From: Haloplasmatales bacterium 4B
GTDB taxonomy: Bacteria > Bacillota_I > Bacilli_A > Haloplasmatales > Haloplasmataceae
Assembly (NCBI GenBank): GCA_003586005.1
Contig: NSKI01000022.1
Location: 1-39,251, forward strand
Length of the DNA: 39,251 nucleotides
Direction of reading: 5' to 3'
Below, piece by piece: positions 1 to 7,450 of this stretch. The notes beneath the pieces are model-generated. The model ran no database searches, was not told where the DNA came from, and saw nothing but the letters and a program-made list of their open reading frames with translations. How positions within the stretch are numbered: the stretch's first letter is position 1; each line of letters begins with the position of its first letter. Made by a program: the position numbers and the translations under genes.

Positions 1-80
1 GGAAATTGGATTTATGTCTCTTTTTGTGTACAAAAAAACTGATGTGAGTTTTCACCCACACCAGATATTATAGAACCAAA
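1..80. repeat. Left copy of an 80-bp terminal inverted repeat, probable IS end
   Basis: These 80 bases are the exact reverse complement of 39172-39251. Read from the inside outward, the repeat begins GGTTCTATAATATCTGGTGTGG at position 77 (on the minus strand). This resembles the termini of ISL3-family insertion sequences, though the family is inferred from memory of such ends and no transposase is visible. The three further matching A residues at 78-80 may be chance. Each side therefore carries 77 bases of the same IS end, a length equal to a common assembler k-mer, so the window is probably a contig that stops inside a multicopy IS. The repeat holds an intrinsic terminator pointing outward. 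Confidence 0.6.
32..64 (-). terminator. Intrinsic terminator inside the left IS-like end
   Basis: On the minus strand an 11-bp stem (arms 54-64 and 39-49, two G-U pairs) closes a GAAA tetraloop and is followed by seven U. It would stop transcription passing leftward from the chromosome into the element. The same structure is present at the right end. Confidence 0.75.
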
Positions 81-168
81 AAAAGGAAAGGAGGAAAAGA
101 AAATGAGTTTCTTTTATTTTATTATTTTCAACTAAATGTTATAATAATTAGTAGTTATAAACTTCAAT

Positions 169-177
169 TGGTAAAAT
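169..177 (+). promoter_or_regulatory. Extended -10 promoter element for uvrC
   Basis: TGGTAAAAT at 169-177 fits the extended -10 pattern (TGn before a -10 hexamer). No good -35 is visible at 17 bp. A TATAAT at 140-145 is an alternative. The uvrC leader would then be about 50 bases long. Confidence 0.45.
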
Positions 178-210
178 AATAATTTATCAAGTATGAGAAG
201 AAGGTGAAGT

Positions 211-226
211 CGAGTTAGTTTACTCG
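211..226 (+). other. Small hairpin between the Shine-Dalgarno and the uvrC start
   Basis: CGAGT (211-215) pairs perfectly with ACTCG (222-226) around a 6-base loop. The best Shine-Dalgarno (AAGGTGA, 201-207) lies upstream of it, 27 bases from the ATG. Folding the hairpin would reduce the effective spacing to about 11. A weak GGTG at 226-229 is the alternative ribosome site. Confidence 0.45.
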
Positions 227-234
227 GTGTAAAG

Positions 235-2004
235 ATGAATGAAACGATTGTGAATAAATTGAATTTAGTTCCATTTGAACCTGGATGTTATTTAATGAAA
301 GATACTAATGGTTTAGTGATTTATGTAGGAAAAGCTAAAAGATTACGTAATCGATTGCGATCTTACTTTACAGGAAGTCATAATTCGAAAACAACTAAAT
401 TAGTAAATGAAATTGAAGATTTTGAATATATTATTACATCTAGTGAAATTGAAGCGCTAATTCTAGAATTAAATTTAATTAAACAATATGATCCTAAATA
501 TAATATCATGCTTAAGGATGACAAAACATATCCATATATTCAACTAACAAAGGAGAAGCATCCTAGATTAATAATTACAAGAAATATAAAAGAAAACAAA
601 GGTGATTATTTTGGACCATATCCAAATGTAGGTGCTGCGAGAGAAACTAAAAATTTATTGGATAAATTATATCCGTTTAGAAAATGTCACCCATTAGAGA
701 AAAAACTATGCTTATATTACCACATTAAACAGTGTTTAGGTCCGTGTGAAAAGGATTACGACTTTTCGATATATGAAACATATCGTAGTGAAATCATTAA
801 AATTTTAAAGGGAAATGCTATTGAATTAATACAAGAAATGACAGAAAAAATGCATAGTTATGCTGATAATTTACAATTTGAAAAGGCAAAGGAATATAAG
901 GAATTAATCGACTATCTACAAAAAACAATTGAAAAACAAAAAATTGTAGCTAATGATTTCGTTGATCGTGATATATTTGGTTATTATTATAAAAATGGTT
1001 ATTTAAGCATTCAAGTTTTTTATGTTAGAGGGGGAAAAATTATTGAAAGAGATGCATTCATTACACCTTATTATGATGAAGCACATGAAGAATGTTTGCA
1101 TTTCATTATTGATTTTTATAATAATGGTAATAATATTAAACCAAAAGAAATCTATATTTCTGATATATTAGATATAGGATTACTTGAACAATATTTAAAA
1201 GTTAAAATAACAGTTCCGAAAAAAGGTGAAAAGCATAAACTAGTAGAACTAGCTAATCAAAATGCGCAAATAACATTAGAAAATAAATTTAAACTATTGA
1301 TGTTAAATGAAGAAAAAACAACTGGTTCTTTAAACAATTTAGCGAAACTTTTAAAAGTTCCTTCCATTTCAAGAATTGAAGCATTTGATAATTCACATAT
1401 ATCAGGTACAGAAGCTATTTCAGCAATGGTTTGTTATATAGATGGTAAGCCAAGTAAAAAAGATTATCGAAAGTATAAAATAAAATATTCTGATAATGGT
1501 GATGATTACGCGTATATGAGAGAGGTTATTTATAGACGCTATTTTAGAGTCCTTAAGGATGATTTACCAAGACCAGACCTAATTGTCATTGATGGCGGAA
1601 AAGGGCAAGTAAACATCGCTAAGGATGTTTTAAATGATTTAAATCTTCAAATCAAAGTAGTTGGTTTAATAAAAGATGATAAACATAAGACTAGTGACTT
1701 ATTAGATGGTGATACACTAGAAATAATTCATCTTGATAAGCACAGTAAAACATTTCAATTATTAATGAATATTCAAGAAGAGGTACACAGATTTGCAATC
1801 ACTTTTCATCGTAATTTAAGATCTAGTAAATTAACAAAATCTTTTTTAGATGACATTGATGGGATTGGACCTCGAAGGAAGAAAAAGTTGTTAAATCATT
1901 TTGGTTCTATAAAAAAAATTAAAGAAGCTTCAAAGCAAGAATTAATAGATATTGGAATGCCTAAAAATATTGTTGAAAATATCATAGAGCAACAAAAAAA
2001 ATAA
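235..2004 (+). CDS. uvrC: Excinuclease ABC subunit C
   Basis: UvrC makes the two incisions on either side of a DNA lesion after UvrA-UvrB recognition. The 589-residue length is normal. In order: an N-terminal GIY-YIG nuclease domain (residues about 13-90, with the GCYL and IYVGKA elements), a cysteine-bearing linker, a UVR domain (about 205-240) that contacts UvrB, the RNase H-like 5' nuclease domain (with DNSHISG and VIDGGKGQ motifs), and C-terminal helix-hairpin-helix motifs (DIDGIGPRRKKKLL). ATG 235 is the first start after an in-frame stop at 205-207. It is followed without an obvious terminator by gerE. In B. subtilis uvrC is also near gerE, separated there by sdhCAB. The unusual leader is described separately. 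Confidence 0.97.
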   Translation: MNETIVNKLNLVPFEPGCYLMKDTNGLVIYVGKAKRLRNRLRSYFTGSHNSKTTKLVNEIEDFEYIITSSEIEALILELNLIKQYDPKYNIMLKDDKTYPYIQLTKEKHPRLIITRNIKENKGDYFGPYPNVGAARETKNLLDKLYPFRKCHPLEKKLCLYYHIKQCLGPCEKDYDFSIYETYRSEIIKILKGNAIELIQEMTEKMHSYADNLQFEKAKEYKELIDYLQKTIEKQKIVANDFVDRDIFGYYYKNGYLSIQVFYVRGGKIIERDAFITPYYDEAHEECLHFIIDFYNNGNNIKPKEIYISDILDIGLLEQYLKVKITVPKKGEKHKLVELANQNAQITLENKFKLLMLNEEKTTGSLNNLAKLLKVPSISRIEAFDNSHISGTEAISAMVCYIDGKPSKKDYRKYKIKYSDNGDDYAYMREVIYRRYFRVLKDDLPRPDLIVIDGGKGQVNIAKDVLNDLNLQIKVVGLIKDDKHKTSDLLDGDTLEIIHLDKHSKTFQLLMNIQEEVHRFAITFHRNLRSSKLTKSFLDDIDGIGPRRKKKLLNHFGSIKKIKEASKQELIDIGMPKNIVENIIEQQKK

Positions 2005-2038
2005 TAATATCTTAAAGAACACATGATAATTATCACTC

Positions 2039-2065
2039 ACAATTTATTTCTTAATTCATATGATA
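2039..2065 (+). promoter_or_regulatory. Sigma-K-like promoter for gerE
   Basis: CATATGATA (2057-2065) matches the sigma-K -10 consensus CATANNNTA, and ACA (2039-2041) sits 15 bases upstream, within the expected 16 +/- 1 for the AC-containing -35. Transcription would start near 2073, just before the Shine-Dalgarno at 2091. In B. subtilis gerE is transcribed by sigma-K in the mother cell. The motif is short, so position and context carry much of the weight. Confidence 0.6.
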
Positions 2066-2103
2066 AAGTGAGAATGTAAACCTTCATGTTAGGAGGTAAA
2101 CTT

Positions 2104-2319
2104 ATGGAGGGGAATAAGCAACAATTTCTCACTAAGCGTGAAAGAGAAATATTCGAATTACTTATCCAGAATAAAACAACTAAAATGATAGCAAATGAAC
2201 TATTTATTAGTGAAAAAACAGTAAGAAATCATATTTCAAATGTAATACAAAAGCTTTCAGTGACAAGTCGTACACAAGCAATAGTTGAATTAATTAAAAT
2301 GGATGAGATAAAATTATAA
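2104..2319 (+). CDS. gerE: GerE-type spore germination/late mother-cell regulator
   Basis: This 71-residue stand-alone LuxR/GerE helix-turn-helix protein is very close, as far as I recall it, to B. subtilis GerE (74 residues). Shared stretches include LTKRERE, the recognition region ELFISEKTVRNHIS and the ending VELI-M-E--L. GerE is the last regulator of the mother-cell cascade, acting with sigma-K on spore-coat genes. The start is set at ATG 2104 because AGGAGG (2091-2096) lies 7 bases before it; an ATG at 2086 would sit upstream of that ribosome site. A sigma-K-like promoter precedes the gene and an intrinsic terminator follows. The neighbours murI, gerM and rph match the Bacillus order. 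Confidence 0.93.
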   Translation: MEGNKQQFLTKREREIFELLIQNKTTKMIANELFISEKTVRNHISNVIQKLSVTSRTQAIVELIKMDEIKL

Positions 2320-2344
2320 CTGCCTTGTTTCAAGGTGGTTTTTT
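2318..2344 (+). terminator. Intrinsic terminator after gerE
   Basis: A 10-bp stem (2318-2327 with 2331-2340, two G-U pairs, 3-base loop) is followed by a run of six T. It overlaps the gerE stop codon. Confidence 0.8.
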
Positions 2345-2430
2345 CATTTTACATAATATTATATTAAAATAATTCATATGCATTTTATTAAATGATCTAA
2401 AACAAAATATATATAGGGACTAATTTATTA

Positions 2431-2458
2431 TTGCATTACTAAATAGTTCTGGTAAAAT
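2431..2458 (+). promoter_or_regulatory. Promoter for the exonuclease gene
   Basis: TTGCAT (2431-2436), a 16-base spacer and TAAAAT (2453-2458) preceded by TGG form a vegetative extended -10 promoter. The start of transcription would be near 2465, giving a leader of about 60 bases. Confidence 0.55.
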
Positions 2459-2523
2459 AATTGTAGATAAATAAATGATATAAGTAACAATTTAACTTTA
2501 TATGAAGAAAGGCTAGAGGTAAT

Positions 2524-3411
2524 ATGAGTCGTGAAATAAAAGGACAAATACACAATGTTTCAAAAGATTTTAAATTAATTAGTATTCAAATTATTGATAA
2601 ACTAGAATTTTTTTATTTGCAACCTCGTTTTGTGAAAAAATTTAGAAAATATTTATATCCAGGTGTTTTTATTGTTTTTTCATGTGATGGAAAAAAATTT
2701 AAAATGAAAAGAAGACTTGTATCTAGAGTAATTGCTTTTGAAAAAATTACCGGAAATAGATACCATCGAAAACTATCTTATTTTGATCAATTTGTTTCTA
2801 AACAAAATATTTTAGAAAAGATTCATAAATATCAGTATCGATTATTTTTAGATTTAGAAATGACTTTACAAAGATTAAAAAATGAAAATGAAGAAATAAT
2901 TCAAATTGGGGCACTTTTAGTTGATCAATTTGATCAAGTTATATTTACCTATAATTACTATATTAAACCAACCTTAATTGAGAATGTATCTAATAGAACT
3001 TTAACTTTTTTGAATATTGAAAAACAGCAAATAAATAGTGGAATACCATATAGCAAATTTTACGAAGATTTAAAAGAGGTAATTCTTCATTATAAACCTG
3101 CAGTGATTGTTTGGGGAAATAATGATAAATATTCCTTAGATAAATCATATACTATAAATAAGGTCTCACCAATCTTTTTCGATGCAGACTTTATTAACAT
3201 GCAACAAATTTTAAAAAAATTTTATAATTTTAACAATGAATTAGGTTTGTTTACAACTGCTAAGATTTATGGAATTGAGTGTGGAGATCAACTTCATGAT
3301 GCTTTTGATGATGCTTCTCTTACGAGATTAATATTCAACAAATTCTACTCTATCGCGTATAATGATTTAGAGTTTGATTTTTTGGAAAACATGCAAAAAC
3401 ATCATTCATAA
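2524..3411 (+). CDS. DEDDh 3'-5' exonuclease-domain protein
   Basis: Residues about 105-275 form a DnaQ/RNase T-type exonuclease domain. D110 and E112 supply the DxE of motif I (FLDLEM), D202 or D207 motif II, and H259 and D264 the HxxxxD motif III (HDAFDD), so the DEDDh set looks complete and the enzyme should be active on a nucleic acid. The first about 90 residues are a basic beta-rich region I do not recognise, perhaps an OB-like nucleic-acid-binding fold. Bacillus has a small MarR gene (ysmB) between gerE and racE, and this gene occupies that place here. The related KapD exonuclease of B. subtilis influences sporulation, but equivalence is not shown. Start ATG 2524 has AAAGGCTAGAGG upstream. 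Confidence 0.75.
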   Translation: MSREIKGQIHNVSKDFKLISIQIIDKLEFFYLQPRFVKKFRKYLYPGVFIVFSCDGKKFKMKRRLVSRVIAFEKITGNRYHRKLSYFDQFVSKQNILEKIHKYQYRLFLDLEMTLQRLKNENEEIIQIGALLVDQFDQVIFTYNYYIKPTLIENVSNRTLTFLNIEKQQINSGIPYSKFYEDLKEVILHYKPAVIVWGNNDKYSLDKSYTINKVSPIFFDADFINMQQILKKFYNFNNELGLFTTAKIYGIECGDQLHDAFDDASLTRLIFNKFYSIAYNDLEFDFLENMQKHHS

Positions 3412-3435
3412 GAAAAATCTAATGTGGGGTGAGTT

Positions 3436-4203
3436 ATGAAGGAAAGAATAGCGATTATTGATTCTGGGATAGGAGGATTAACAGTTTTCAATTATTTGCT
3501 TAAATTTGATAATAATGCTAATATAACTTACTTAGCAGACAATAAAAATTTTCCATACGGTAATAAAAGCGATACAGAATTAATTAGGATAATTGATCGG
3601 ATTATTGTTTATTTTTTAACTAATAATTATCAAAAAATAATAATAGCCTGTAATACTGCTTCACTTATTTACAATAAATATTTAAAAGAAAAATATTATG
3701 AATTTGTATTTCCAATAATAGAATCAACAATTAAAAATTTGGAAAATATTAAAAATTTAAAAAATATTGGTGTTATTGGTACTGATTATATAATTAACTC
3801 TAAAGTTTATGAAAAATTAATTAAAAAGGATTACTCTGTTAATACTTTCTCTTTAGCATGTTATAAGCTAATTGAATACTGTGAAAACAATGACAAAGAT
3901 AAAATAAATGATTATATTAAAGAAAACTTCAATTATTTTAAAAATAATAAAATCGATACATTAGTATTAGGATGTACACATTTTAATACCATTTTTTCAG
4001 AAATTAATGATTATTTTTATAACAATGTTAATATCATTTCATCAGGTTATTCACTAGTACATAATATTAAGCAAAGTGATTTTTGCGCTATGTGTTGTAG
4101 GAAGAAAATTTATTTGACTAATTACCAAACTGAATACGTAAATAAAATTAAAAATGTATTTCCTATTCTAAATAATATTCAAATAAAGGCATTAAATATA
4201 TAG
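3436..4203 (+). CDS. murI: Glutamate racemase
   Basis: It converts L-glutamate to D-glutamate for peptidoglycan stem peptides, which implies a walled cell. The 255 residues carry the family signature at the start (IIDSGIGG, D9-S10), the first catalytic cysteine in ACNTAS (C72) and the second in LGCTH (C180, H182). The start ATG has a strong GGGGTGAG ribosome site. The gene corresponds to racE, which also precedes gerM in Bacillus. Composition is strongly AT-rich, with many Asn, Lys and Ile codons, as in its neighbours. It follows the exonuclease by 24 bases and ends in a strong terminator. Confidence 0.95.
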   Translation: MKERIAIIDSGIGGLTVFNYLLKFDNNANITYLADNKNFPYGNKSDTELIRIIDRIIVYFLTNNYQKIIIACNTASLIYNKYLKEKYYEFVFPIIESTIKNLENIKNLKNIGVIGTDYIINSKVYEKLIKKDYSVNTFSLACYKLIEYCENNDKDKINDYIKENFNYFKNNKIDTLVLGCTHFNTIFSEINDYFYNNVNIISSGYSLVHNIKQSDFCAMCCRKKIYLTNYQTEYVNKIKNVFPILNNIQIKALNI

Positions 4204-4205
4204 AT

Positions 4206-4240
4206 AATAAGTACACTTATTAAGAGTGTACTTATTTTTT
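4206..4240 (+). terminator. Intrinsic terminator between murI and gerM
   Basis: A perfect 12-bp stem (4206-4217 with 4225-4236, 7-base loop) runs into six T. It ends only 15 bases before the gerM start, so gerM transcripts from upstream must read through it. Confidence 0.85.
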
Positions 4241-4255
4241 GATTAGGTGATGAAT

Positions 4256-5164
4256 ATGTTAAACAAATTTTATATTAAGTTTTGTCTTTTATGTATTTTG
4301 CTTATACTATGTGTTTTAATAATTGAAGCTAAAAGAATGACTGTTAATTTGCCAATTTTCGTTAGAGATGAGGTTACAATAACAAAAAAAGCGATGAAAG
4401 AATCTGAATATTTTGTTTATGTGGCTGATAATAATAATTATATATTTCCGATAAATATAGTAACTAAAAAGAAATTAGATTTTAATATGTCTTATTACCA
4501 AAATAAAGTTAAGAATACAGTAGATGATACAATCTATATGACATTTTCTTTGTTAACTAATTATAGTAATTATTTACCAAAGGGTGTAGAAACATTAATT
4601 CCAACCTCAACAAAATTACTTGAGTATGAAATTATTGATAATACATTAACTTTAAACCTATCTAAAGCTTTCCTTAATTATAATCAATTATATGAAAAAG
4701 AGATGTTAGAAATTATAACATATACTTACACAAATGTTTTTAATATAAAATTAGTAAAATTATTGTGTGAAAATGAGCGAATTAATTTCGTTAATTATGA
4801 ACAAAATATCTTTAAGCAAAACGATTTTATGTTAAATGTTTTTTTAAAAACTACAAATGTAAATAAAGCAGAATTGTATATTGTTTATTTTTTTACTAAT
4901 ATTAATGAGGTATATTATCTAGTTCCAACAACAATAATTAAAACCGATGACAATCTTAGCCAAGAGCAAGATGTAAAAAAATTATTGAGTAATACTTTAG
5001 ATATTCCTTTAATATCATTTTTTAATAATAATCAAAACGATGATTTTAGTGAAAGTTTTGCGAATTATCAATATTTTTTAACCTGCTTTGAAAATAACAT
5101 AATGAGTAGAAATTATTCTATTGATATAAAAAGCATCAATTTCTATAATATTGAATTAAAGTAA
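4256..5164 (+). CDS. gerM: GerM-like sporulation/germination protein
   Basis: About 303 residues. The protein begins with a hydrophobic segment (residues about 8-25), followed by extracellular sequence with two GerMN-type repeats. The first is clearest: [10 protein letters not shown] then [18 protein letters not shown] second, weaker copy follows from about residue 190. In B. subtilis GerM is a lipoprotein needed for engulfment and for anchoring the SpoIIIA-SpoIIQ channel. Here no convincing lipobox is seen, so a membrane anchor is likelier. ATG 4256 is preferred because AGGTGA (4245-4250) then has a proper spacing; GTG 4247 and ATG 4250 overlap that site. Identification rests partly on its place between murI and rph. 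Confidence 0.78.
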   Translation: MLNKFYIKFCLLCILLILCVLIIEAKRMTVNLPIFVRDEVTITKKAMKESEYFVYVADNNNYIFPINIVTKKKLDFNMSYYQNKVKNTVDDTIYMTFSLLTNYSNYLPKGVETLIPTSTKLLEYEIIDNTLTLNLSKAFLNYNQLYEKEMLEIITYTYTNVFNIKLVKLLCENERINFVNYEQNIFKQNDFMLNVFLKTTNVNKAELYIVYFFTNINEVYYLVPTTIIKTDDNLSQEQDVKKLLSNTLDIPLISFFNNNQNDDFSESFANYQYFLTCFENNIMSRNYSIDIKSINFYNIELK

Positions 5165-5187
5165 GAATAGAAATTAAGTGTAATCAA

Positions 5188-5196
5188 TGGTATAAT
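5188..5196 (+). promoter_or_regulatory. Extended -10 promoter for rph
   Basis: TGGTATAAT (TATAAT at 5191-5196) is a strong extended -10, with TAGAAA at 5168-5173 as a fair -35 at 17 bp. It should drive rph-rdgB-ysnB independently of gerM. Confidence 0.65.
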
Positions 5197-5226
5197 TTAG
5201 AAGAAATTAATGTAAGGATGATGATT

Positions 5227-5943
5227 ATGCGTAGAAACAATAGAACAAATGATGGGAAAAGAAACGTAAATTTTGAATTAGATGTTAATATCCACGCAGA
5301 GGGGTCTGTTTTGGTTAGCTTTGGGAATACTAAAGTAATTTGTACTGCATCAATAGATGACAAAGCACCTATTTTTTTGCGTGGCGAAAATAAAGGGTGG
5401 GTAACTGCTGAGTATTCTATGATACCCCGTGCAACTAATACTCGTAACCCAAGAGAATCAGTTAGAGGAAAACTAACTGGTAGAACAATGGAAATTCAAA
5501 GATTAGTTGGAAGAGCATTAAGGTCAGTTGTAGATTTACATAAACTTGGCGAGAGATCTATTGTGATTGATTGTGATGTTATTCAAGCTGATGGTGGTAC
5601 AAGAACTGCCTCAATTACCGGTGGCTTTGTGGCAATGTATTTAGCTATAAAAAAATTATTGAATGACGGTATAATAAAAGAAAATCCTGTAAAAGAATTT
5701 TTAGCAGCAATATCAGTTGGAATAGAAGAAAAAGAAGTTATATTAGACCTCGATTACGAAGAAGATTCTAAAGCAGATGTTGATATGAATATCGTTATGA
5801 CTGAAAGTGGAAAATTTGTAGAAATTCAAGGAACGGGTGAAGAATCAACTTTTAGTGAAGATGAATTAAATAAGATGATAGATTTAGCTAAGAAAGGTAT
5901 AAAGGAACTTATATCTGAACAAAAACAAATTTTGGGAGAATAA
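5227..5943 (+). CDS. rph: Ribonuclease PH
   Basis: A phosphorolytic 3'-5' exoribonuclease that trims tRNA 3' ends, working as a hexamer. The 238-residue protein shows the family elements [15 protein letters not shown] near the start, the arginine-rich [14 protein letters not shown] stretch, and [19 protein letters not shown] forming the phosphate and active site. ATG 5227 is chosen because AAGGA (5214-5218) is 8 bases away and family members begin at this point. ATGs at 5218 and 5221 are too close to that site. It opens the rph-rdgB-ysnB operon, which has the same order in Bacillus. Confidence 0.96.
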   Translation: MRRNNRTNDGKRNVNFELDVNIHAEGSVLVSFGNTKVICTASIDDKAPIFLRGENKGWVTAEYSMIPRATNTRNPRESVRGKLTGRTMEIQRLVGRALRSVVDLHKLGERSIVIDCDVIQADGGTRTASITGGFVAMYLAIKKLLNDGIIKENPVKEFLAAISVGIEEKEVILDLDYEEDSKADVDMNIVMTESGKFVEIQGTGEESTFSEDELNKMIDLAKKGIKELISEQKQILGE

Positions 5944-5948
5944 TAGTT

Positions 5949-6536
5949 ATGGAGACAGTTTACATTGCGACTAGTAATAGCGGGAAAGTCAAAGAATTTG
6001 AAACATTTTTTAACAAGTATTCTATAAAAGTTAAATCACTACTAGATTTTGAAAAAGATTATGATATCGAAGAAACTGGAAATTCATTTTCAGAGAATGC
6101 TTTAATTAAAGCAAGATATCTTAGCCATATTACCAATAAAGTTGTTTTAGCAGATGATTCAGGGCTTGAAGTTGATATACTTAATAATGAACCAGGAATA
6201 TATTCTGCGAGATATGCAGGGAGTCATGGTGATAGTTTAGCTAACAACCTAAAATTATTGGCTAAGCTAAAAGATATTCCGTTTGAAAATAGGACTGCAA
6301 GATTTGTTTGTGCAATTGCTATTGTTTATCCTGATGGAAGAGAAAAAGTTGTTATTGGTGAATGTAAAGGTATAATTGGTCTTGAAATGATTGGTAGTAA
6401 GGGGTACGGATATGATCCTTTATTTTATGTCCCTGAAATGAAAAAGACTTTTGGCCAATTAACAAATAATGAAAAAGAATTAATTAGCCATCGTGGGAAT
6501 GCATTAAGAAAGTTAGATGTGATTATTAATGAATAA
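5949..6536 (+). CDS. rdgB: XTP/dITP pyrophosphatase (RdgB/HAM1 family)
   Basis: It hydrolyses non-canonical purine nucleoside triphosphates (XTP, dITP) to monophosphates and so keeps deaminated bases out of DNA. The 195 residues contain the N-terminal ATSNSGKVKEF nucleotide-binding motif, ADDSGLEVD with the catalytic acidic residues, SARYAG, GYGYDPLF, and SHRGNAL near the C-terminus. It starts 5 bases after rph, with GGGAG from the rph end as ribosome site, and its end overlaps ysnB by 8 bases. It equals ysnA of B. subtilis by position. Confidence 0.95.
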   Translation: METVYIATSNSGKVKEFETFFNKYSIKVKSLLDFEKDYDIEETGNSFSENALIKARYLSHITNKVVLADDSGLEVDILNNEPGIYSARYAGSHGDSLANNLKLLAKLKDIPFENRTARFVCAIAIVYPDGREKVVIGECKGIIGLEMIGSKGYGYDPLFYVPEMKKTFGQLTNNEKELISHRGNALRKLDVIINE

Positions 6537-7020
6537 GATAGTTGTAGTAAGCGATAGTCATGGATTGTTTAAAGAATTAGAAGATATTTATACTTTATAT
6601 AAAAATGATGCTAATTATTTTCTCCATTGTGGCGACAGTGAGATGGATGAAAATCATCCGCTTTTTAATGTATATAAAGCAGTTAATGGCAACTGTGATG
6701 ACCATAGTTTTCCAGATAAATTACTGCTTGAAGTCGAAGGGAAAAAAATTCTATTAATCCATGGACATCATCATAGCGTAAAATACAATTTAACGAGCTT
6801 ATTTTATTACGCACAAGAAAATAATGTTGATATTGTTTGTTTTGGTCACACTCATTATCCACAAGTTGAAAAATACGAAAATATAACCATTATTAATCCC
6901 GGAAGTATACTTGCAAATCGAGGTATAAAAGGAAGAAGTTATGCGGTAATAGAAATTGAAAATGATAATATTTCAGTTAAACACTATGATGTAGTAACAA
7001 ATAAAGAATATAAATTGTAA
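6529..7020 (+). CDS. ysnB: YfcE/MJ0936-type metallophosphoesterase
   Basis: A 163-residue calcineurin-like phosphodiesterase. The metal ligands are visible in order: D9 and H11 (SDSHG), D36 (HCGD), N55 (NGNCD), H78 (LIHGH), and H107 and H109 (FGHTH). Members of this small family hydrolyse phosphodiesters in vitro; the physiological substrate is generally unknown. It overlaps rdgB by 8 bases, which implies translational coupling, as for ysnA-ysnB in Bacillus. It ends at a strong terminator. Confidence 0.88.
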   Translation: MNKIVVVSDSHGLFKELEDIYTLYKNDANYFLHCGDSEMDENHPLFNVYKAVNGNCDDHSFPDKLLLEVEGKKILLIHGHHHSVKYNLTSLFYYAQENNVDIVCFGHTHYPQVEKYENITIINPGSILANRGIKGRSYAVIEIENDNISVKHYDVVTNKEYKL

Positions 7021-7050
7021 GAAAGAAGCCATTAGATTGGCTTCTTTCTT
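7019..7050 (+). terminator. Intrinsic terminator after ysnB
   Basis: A perfect 13-bp stem (7019-7031 with 7038-7050, 6-base loop). The descending arm is itself T-rich, but no long T tail follows. Confidence 0.7.
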
Positions 7051-7240
7051 ATAACGATGTAGTCTAAAACTTCTTGAAGATTGGTACTAACAGTATCATA
7101 TATTTTTTTCGAGTTTTCTCGTTTCATCAATTAGTAATGGGAATGTAAAAATATACTTTATTTAAAAAAATTGATGTGAGTTTAATGAAAAATTAAAAAA
7201 ACCTCTTTACAAAAGTTGAATAATTTTATATAATTATTAT
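7051..7240. other. Intergenic stretch with possible IS remnant
   Basis: No gene of normal length is present. Positions 7164-7183 match the window-end repeat (positions 32-51) at 19 of 20 bases (seven A, then YTGATGTGAGTTT), which could be a decayed IS end. A short minus-strand reading frame (7032-7127, 31 codons, no ribosome site) is not supported. The 5S promoter occupies 7206-7234. Confidence 0.4.
7206..7234 (+). promoter_or_regulatory. Dedicated promoter of the 5S rRNA gene
   Basis: TTTACA (7206-7211), exactly 17 bases, and TATAAT (7229-7234). The predicted start, 7 bases after the -10, falls at 7241, the 5' end of the 5S helix. Confidence 0.75.
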
Positions 7241-7354
7241 GCAAGTTTGGTGATAATATCAAGAAGGATACACCTGTTCCCATCCCGAACACAGAAGTTA
7301 AGCTTTTTAGAGCCGATGATAGTTTACGCGAAAGTAGGACGTTGCCAAGCTTGC
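7241..7354 (+). rRNA. rrf: 5S ribosomal RNA, free-standing
   Basis: The 114-base gene has complementary ends (7241-7250 with 7345-7354, one G-U pair) forming helix I, plus the conserved core CCCATCCCGAACACAGAAGTTAAG written here in parts: CCCATCCCGAAC, then AGAAGTTAAG, and GTAGGACGTTGCC near the 3' end. No 16S or 23S sequence lies upstream; ysnB does. It has its own promoter and is followed after 8 bases by tRNA-Gly, so the two are probably cotranscribed. Confidence 0.93.
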
Positions 7355-7362
7355 AAAAACAT

Positions 7363-7436
7363 GCAGGTGTAGTTTAATGGTAGAACCTCAGCCTTCCAAG
7401 CTGATTGTGAGAGTTCGATTCTCTTCACCTGCTCCA
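7363..7436 (+). tRNA. tRNA-Gly (anticodon TCC)
   Basis: The acceptor stem GCAGGTG (7363-7369) pairs with CACCTGC (7426-7432). The anticodon loop CTTCCAA gives anticodon TCC, and the T loop is GTTCGATTC. The discriminator is T and CCA is encoded (7434-7436). It shares a transcript with the 5S gene. Confidence 0.96.
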
Positions 7437-7450
7437 AAATGACTTGTAGC

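Noticed and set aside
2024-2035. Perfect palindrome TGATAATTATCA before gerE, similar to a Fur box
   Set aside because: The 7-1-7 Fur box needs TGATAATnATTATCA; here the central part is three bases shorter, and the gene is not iron-related. It also lies upstream of the better supported sigma-K promoter.
7032-7127. 31-codon reading frame on the minus strand between ysnB and the 5S gene
   Set aside because: It has no ribosome site, its stop lies in the ysnB terminator stem, and no homologue is recognised. It may be chance or the trace of a decayed gene.
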